Shown here piece by piece: positions 5,658 through 8,690 of a stretch of DNA of 8,690 nucleotides. Location of the stretch: the NCBI GenBank assembly GCA_947165745.1, contig CAMVBO010000051.1:1-8690 (forward strand), read 5' to 3'. The position numbers were made by a program, and so were the translations under genes. Every line of letters starts with the position of its first letter. Position 1 is the first letter of the stretch. Under the pieces are notes generated by a model. That model was not told the DNA's origin. It saw only the letters and a program-made list of their open reading frames with translations, and made no database searches. This stretch comes from an uncultured Clostridia bacterium (GTDB taxonomy: Bacteria > Bacillota_A > Clostridia > Christensenellales > Aristaeellaceae).

Positions 5658-6536
5658 TTACAGATCAAATACGCTCATCTGCCGGTGCTGCTCCGGCAGT
5701 TCACGGATATACCGGAAGCAGTCCTCCGGGCTGGACAGCATGCCGTGGTCCCCGCAGATGCGATGCAGCACACGGGACAGTTCCCGCGCGTTCGGGCTCG
5801 GCAGCTCGTAGGCGCTGCCGTAGCGCCGGATATACCGCTGCTTCATGCCCGGAAAATGCCGGTCGAGGGCGGCGTAATAGTATTCCCGGTCGCCGTCCCG
5901 GAGCGTCAGTCCCATGCCGAAGTCGATGACCCCCTTGACGCCGACCCGGGCGCATTCGTTCAGGATCGCCGCGACGTTTTCGGGCGTGTCGTTGATGAAC
6001 GGCAGTATGGGCGTCAGCCAGACGACGGTGGGGATGCCCCGCTCCCGCAGCGCCTCCAGCACCTCGATCCGCCGCCGGGTGACGCACACGTTCGGCTCCA
6101 GGATGCGGCACAGGCCGTCGTCCCAGGTGGTCAGCGTCATCTGCACCACGCACTTGGCGGCGCGGTTGATCTCCTCCAGCAGGTCGATGTCCCGCAGGAC
6201 GCGGTCGGACTTGGTCTGGATCGCCGCTCCGAAGCCGTGCTTCAATATGACCTCCAGGCAACGCCGGGTCAGCCCCAGCGCCTCCTCGCAGTGCATATAG
6301 GGGTCCGACATGGAGCCCGTGCCGATCATGCACCTTTTCCGCTTCGATTTCAGCGCCAGGTCCAGCAGCTCCGGGGCGTTTTGCTTCACCTCGACGTCCT
6401 CAAAGGGATGGGTGAAATGGTAGCAGGCGCTCCGGCTGTCGCAGTAGATGCAGCCGTGGGTGCACCCGCGATAGATGTTCATGCCGTAATGGCCCTTGCC
6501 GCCGGTCAATATACCCTTGGCGTCCACAAAGTGCAT
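5658..6536 (-). CDS. SPL-family radical SAM protein
   Basis: This 292-residue protein has the radical SAM cluster motif CTHGCIYC (Cys25, Cys29, Cys32), which binds a [4Fe-4S] cluster and S-adenosylmethionine. Further conserved-looking stretches are IGTGSMSDPYMHCE (71-84), TKSDRVLRDIDLL (108-120), VQMTLTT (131-137) and VWLTPILPFINDT (172-184). They match the group annotated as SPL-like radical SAM proteins, common in Clostridia. It is shorter than true spore photoproduct lyase (about 340 residues) and no sporulation gene is nearby, so DNA repair should not be assumed; the substrate is unknown. The ATG at 6536 is preceded by AAGGAGG with 8-nt spacing. It is transcribed divergently from the alpha/beta hydrolase gene. 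Family confidence is high, function low. Confidence 0.88.
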   Translation of the reverse strand: MHFVDAKGILTGGKGHYGMNIYRGCTHGCIYCDSRSACYHFTHPFEDVEVKQNAPELLDLALKSKRKRCMIGTGSMSDPYMHCEEALGLTRRCLEVILKHGFGAAIQTKSDRVLRDIDLLEEINRAAKCVVQMTLTTWDDGLCRILEPNVCVTRRRIEVLEALRERGIPTVVWLTPILPFINDTPENVAAILNECARVGVKGVIDFGMGLTLRDGDREYYYAALDRHFPGMKQRYIRRYGSAYELPSPNARELSRVLHRICGDHGMLSSPEDCFRYIRELPEQHRQMSVFDL

Positions 6537-6544
6537 CCCGTTCG

Positions 6545-6551
6545 CCTCCTT
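6545..6551 (-). promoter_or_regulatory. Ribosome binding site of the radical SAM gene
   Basis: On the minus strand AAGGAGG lies 8 nt upstream of the ATG at 6536. Confidence 0.82.
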
Positions 6552-6580
6552 CCATGCGGCCCCGGCCCGGGACCGTTTGC

Positions 6581-6593
6581 GTATATTATATAC
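6581..6593 (-). promoter_or_regulatory. Palindrome and -10 box for the radical SAM gene
   Basis: GTATATTATATAC is a perfect palindrome around a single central base. On the minus strand it contains TATAAT (6590-6585), the probable -10 box for the radical SAM gene. No good -35 box lies 16-18 bp upstream, so the promoter call is moderate. The symmetry could also mark an operator. Confidence 0.5.
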
Positions 6594-6634
6594 GATTCAC
6601 CGGCGGAACGCCACCGGAATCGGGATCGTTGTGG

Positions 6635-6663
6635 TTTAATTTCCAATTCGAGTATGCTATAAT
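6635..6663 (+). promoter_or_regulatory. Promoter of the alpha/beta hydrolase gene
   Basis: A perfect TATAAT (6658-6663) is preceded by TGC, an extended -10 element, and by a weak -35 hexamer TTTAAT (6635-6640) at 17 bp. Transcription would start near 6670, about 36 nt before the ATG. Confidence 0.7.
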
Positions 6664-6705
6664 GCCAACAGGACGCCGAGAGGCGATGAAAGGGCGGGGT
6701 GAAAC

Positions 6706-7494
6706 ATGCGCATTGAGACGATCGATACCGGCGCGTTTACGATGGACTGCTGCCGCTTCGGGCAGGGGGAGCCGCTGGTGATCCTGCCGGGGATCAGCGT
6801 GCAGCGGGTGATGGCCTCGGCGGGCGCCGTCGCCTCGGCCTACAGGCGCCTGGCGGAGCGCTTCACGATCTATGTCTTCGAGCGCGTCAACGACATGCCC
6901 GCCGTCTATTCCGTGCGGGACATGGCCCGGGACGCGGCGGCGGCGCTGAAGGCGCTTAACCTGGGCCCGGTCAACCTGTTCGGCGCGTCCCAGGGCGGCA
7001 TGATCGCCATGGTCGTCGCGGTGGAATGTCCGGCGCTGGTGAAGAAGCTGGCGGTGGGCTCCACGTCCGCGCGAATCAGCGACGCGCGATACGCCAGGGT
7101 GTTCGAGCCCTGGGCGCGGCTGGCGAAGGCCGGGGACGCGTCGGCGCTCTATCCGGCATTCGGCGAGGCCGTCTATCCGAAGAAGTGGTTTGACAAGCTG
7201 CGGCCGCTGCTGGCGGACGCGGCGAACGCCGTGACGGAGGAGGACCTGCGCCGTTTTGCCACCCAGACGGAGGCCATGCGGGGCTTCGATATACTGGACG
7301 ACCTGGGCAGGATCGCCTGCCCGACGCTGGTGATCGGCTCCGGGGACGACGCGGTGTTCGGCGGGGCGGCATCCGGGGAGATCGCCGCGCGCGTCAGGAA
7401 CGCCGGGCTGTTCATGTACGAGGGCTACGGCCACGCGGCCTACGACCTCGCCCCGGATTACAAGGCGCGGCTCATGGAATTCCTGGCGGAGTGA
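6706..7494 (+). CDS. Alpha/beta hydrolase
   Basis: This 262-residue protein has the alpha/beta hydrolase order of motifs. An early strand and oxyanion-loop region lies at EPLVILPGIS (22-31), the nucleophile elbow GASQGGM (93-99) carries Ser95, the acid is in VIGSGDDAVF (209-218; Asp214 or Asp215), and the catalytic His243 is in EGYGHAAYD (239-247). The family covers esterases, thioesterases and C-C bond hydrolases, so the substrate cannot be read from sequence. There is no signal peptide; it is probably cytoplasmic. The start ATG is preceded by a purine-rich AAAGGGCGGGG run, a weaker ribosome site than its neighbours. The next gene starts almost immediately, with the stop embedded in GTGAATGA, implying a two-gene operon. 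The family is firm and the role unknown. Confidence 0.88.
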   Translation: MRIETIDTGAFTMDCCRFGQGEPLVILPGISVQRVMASAGAVASAYRRLAERFTIYVFERVNDMPAVYSVRDMARDAAAALKALNLGPVNLFGASQGGMIAMVVAVECPALVKKLAVGSTSARISDARYARVFEPWARLAKAGDASALYPAFGEAVYPKKWFDKLRPLLADAANAVTEEDLRRFATQTEAMRGFDILDDLGRIACPTLVIGSGDDAVFGGAASGEIAARVRNAGLFMYEGYGHAAYDLAPDYKARLMEFLAE

Positions 7495-7502
7495 ATGAGA
7501 AA

Positions 7503-8396
7503 ATGAAGGCTTACTACCACCTTCCGGGGCTGTTTGAGTTCTACGAATTGTACCGGGTCTTTTTGCCGCTGTACCGGGAACACCGGGACTGGTTTTACGA
7601 CTGGTGCGAAATCGGCTCCATCTACGGCGCGCCGGCGGACTGCCTCTGGGGCGGCGGCCGGGTGGGCTTCGGCGAGGCGCGGACGGAGGACGTGGCGGCG
7701 CTCGTTCGGGAATACGGCGTCTCCGCGCGGCTCACGTTCAGCAATTCCCTGCTGAGAGCGGAACACCTGTCGGACAAAAAGTGCAACGCCCTGTGCGCGC
7801 GGTTTGAGCGCAACGGGCCGGTGGAGAGCGGCGTGATCGTCCACTCGGAGCTGCTGCTCAGCTACCTGAAAAGGCATTATCCCGGGCTGTACTTTGTGTC
7901 CTCCACCACCAAGGTGCTGACGGATTTCAGCGCCTTCGTGGCCGAGCTGGACCGCCCGGAGTTTCGCTTCGCGGTGCCGGACTTCCGGCTGAACCGGGCG
8001 TTCAACAGGCTGAACGCGCTGACCGCCGCGCAGAAGCGCAAGGTGGAATTCCTATGCAACGAATGCTGCTGGTTTGAATGTTCCGACCGGAAGGCCTGCT
8101 ATGAGAATGTCAGCCGCAAGAACCTGGGGGAGGACTGCGCCGACCACGTCTGCTGCTCCCCGACGGCCGCGCGGGGCTATCGCTTCTCCGACGCCATGGA
8201 GAACCCTGGCTTCATCGGCGCGGAGGACATCCGGGACACCTACCTGCCGGCCGGCTTTTCCCACTTCAAGATCGAGGGGCGCGGCCTGGGCAGCGCCGTG
8301 GTGCTGGAATTCCTGCTCTACTACATGACCAGGCCGGAGCGCCGGCTGAAGGTCCGGGAGGAGATCTATCTGGACAGCGCGCTGGATTTGTTTTAG
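7503..8396 (+). CDS. Cysteine-rich U32-like protein, possible Fe-S protein
   Basis: This protein has 297 residues from the ATG at 7503, or 301 from an in-frame GTG at 7491 that overlaps the preceding stop. The ATG is preferred because GGAG (7488-7491) lies upstream, although at a longish 11 nt. The C-terminal part resembles peptidase-U32-type proteins (UbiU/UbiV, YhbU, RlhA group): FLCNECCWFECSDRKACYENVS (183-204), then GFSHFKIEGRG (251-261), matching the 'N-x-x-C ... C' and 'K-I-E-G-R' signatures as I know them. It has 12 cysteines, seven of them between 185 and 218 (185, 188, 189, 193, 199, 212, plus 217/218), which suggests an iron-sulphur cluster. It is probably not a protease, as characterised U32 relatives act in hydroxylation reactions. 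Co-transcription with the alpha/beta hydrolase is likely. The exact family is inferred; the ORF itself is secure. Confidence 0.78.
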   Translation: MKAYYHLPGLFEFYELYRVFLPLYREHRDWFYDWCEIGSIYGAPADCLWGGGRVGFGEARTEDVAALVREYGVSARLTFSNSLLRAEHLSDKKCNALCARFERNGPVESGVIVHSELLLSYLKRHYPGLYFVSSTTKVLTDFSAFVAELDRPEFRFAVPDFRLNRAFNRLNALTAAQKRKVEFLCNECCWFECSDRKACYENVSRKNLGEDCADHVCCSPTAARGYRFSDAMENPGFIGAEDIRDTYLPAGFSHFKIEGRGLGSAVVLEFLLYYMTRPERRLKVREEIYLDSALDLF

Positions 8397-8433
8397 CTAA
8401 GTCAAGGGAAATCAACACAGAAATGCAGTTCAA

Positions 8434-8475
8434 GACGCCGAAAATGCATCGTTCCGAATTTAGAAACAGACTCTA
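8434..8475. repeat. Palindromic repeat element, copy B1 (right half only)
   Basis: GACGCCGAAAATGC (8434-8447), followed by the right arm TTTAGAAACAGACTCT (8459-8474), matches the right half of the element at 608-682 with identical internal spacing (15 nt from CCGAAA to TTTAGAAAC). The expected left arm upstream is not recognisable, so this copy is truncated or decayed. It abuts copy B2. Confidence 0.65.
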
Positions 8476-8530
8476 GGGCGTGTTCCCAGAATCCCGAAAA
8501 TGCACATCCCTGACTTTAGAAACACGCCCT
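8475..8530. repeat. Palindromic repeat element, copy B2
   Basis: The left arm AGGGCGTGTTCCCAGAATC (8475-8493) and right arm GACTTTAGAAACACGCCCT (8512-8530) pair over 10 perfect outer bp and then imperfectly. The loop contains CCGAAAATGC. This copy has the same core, right-arm sequence and spacing as copies A and B1. It lies between the convergent U32-like gene and the minus-strand gene ending at 8545. Confidence 0.72.
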
Positions 8531-8544
8531 GGGGGTGGCAGCCG

Positions 8545-8690
8545 TCACACCACCCGCACCGTGAGGCGGACCTCCCGCGCCGCCTCCGGCAGGTCTTCCT
8601 CCGCGCTCATCTGGAAATAGGGGCTGCCGTCCGTTCGGAAGTGCACCCGGCGGATGCCGTCGCAGCGCAGGTGCTCGTGCAGGCCCGTCT
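8545..8690 (-). CDS. C-terminal tail of an unidentified protein, possibly a glycosidase
   Basis: A minus-strand frame runs from the window edge to a TGA at 8547-8545, giving 47 residues that include LRCDGIRRVHFRTDGSPYF, then AEEDLPEAAREVRL and the end TVRVV. The pattern 'I-x-R-V-x-F...DG-P-x-F-x-M-x-x-E-x-x-L' followed by a final beta strand recalls the C-terminal edge of GH43-type arabinofuranosidases/xylosidases. It would suit the nearby GH10 xylanase, but this is a resemblance from memory and not a secure match. Codon use (third-position G/C) and lack of stops support real coding. The gene runs off the window, so its start and full domain are unseen. Confidence 0.55.
   Translation of the reverse strand, partial: TGLHEHLRCDGIRRVHFRTDGSPYFQMSAEEDLPEAAREVRLTVRVV

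Noticed and set aside
5685..6662. A 325-codon plus-strand frame opposite the radical SAM gene
   Set aside because: It is a shadow of the radical SAM gene, with no ribosome site or motif.

Overview
This window is a stretch of GC-rich bacterial chromosome. It has strong AGGAGG-type ribosome binding sites, sigma-A-like promoters, ATG/GTG/TTG starts and rho-independent terminators. The protein styles (a clostridial-type SPL-family radical SAM protein, tandem zf-trcl-like zinc ribbons, an SH3-repeat protein and an intracellular-type GH10 xylanase) point to an anaerobic, plant-fibre-associated Bacillota of the Clostridia (gut or rumen). That lineage is inferred from protein style; no rRNA or marker gene is present.

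Layout. (1) 1-607, plus strand: the C-terminal end of a bacterial SH3-repeat protein, then a small protein with two zinc ribbons. (2) 608-750: a palindromic repeat element and a bidirectional terminator. (3) 797-2011, minus strand: a GH10 endo-xylanase without signal peptide. (4) 2012-2277: a divergent regulatory gap with a very good plus-strand promoter. (5) 2278-3497, plus strand: a class I glutamine amidotransferase-like protein translationally coupled (ATGA) to an isochorismatase-like cysteine hydrolase, ended by a perfect 12-bp-stem terminator. (6) 3583-5425, minus strand: an AMP-forming acyl ligase (TTG start) followed by a stand-alone acyl carrier protein. (7) 5426-5657: the promoter and a cluster of GGAAAC/GTTTCC inverted repeats upstream of the ligase. 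(8) 5658-6536, minus strand: an SPL-like radical SAM protein, divergent from (9) 6706-8396, plus strand: an alpha/beta hydrolase overlapping a cysteine-rich U32-like protein. (10) 8397-8544: two more copies of the palindromic element. (11) 8545-8690, minus strand: the C-terminal tail of an unidentified protein, possibly a glycosidase.

The window reads as several independent one- or two-gene units. Three units are clearly paired: the amidotransferase with the isochorismatase-like enzyme, the acyl ligase with the ACP, and the alpha/beta hydrolase with the U32-like protein. In each pair the spacing or overlap implies that the two proteins work in one pathway. The xylanase acts in plant cell-wall breakdown, probably on imported xylo-oligosaccharides.

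The least explained DNA is a family of short palindromic elements. It has a conserved core and fixed spacing and occupies two of the three convergent gene junctions. The most interesting uncharacterised proteins are the cysteine-rich U32-like protein and the two-gene ligase/ACP unit with its palindrome-rich promoter. I saw no CRISPR array, tRNA, rRNA, transposase, phage gene or defence system.
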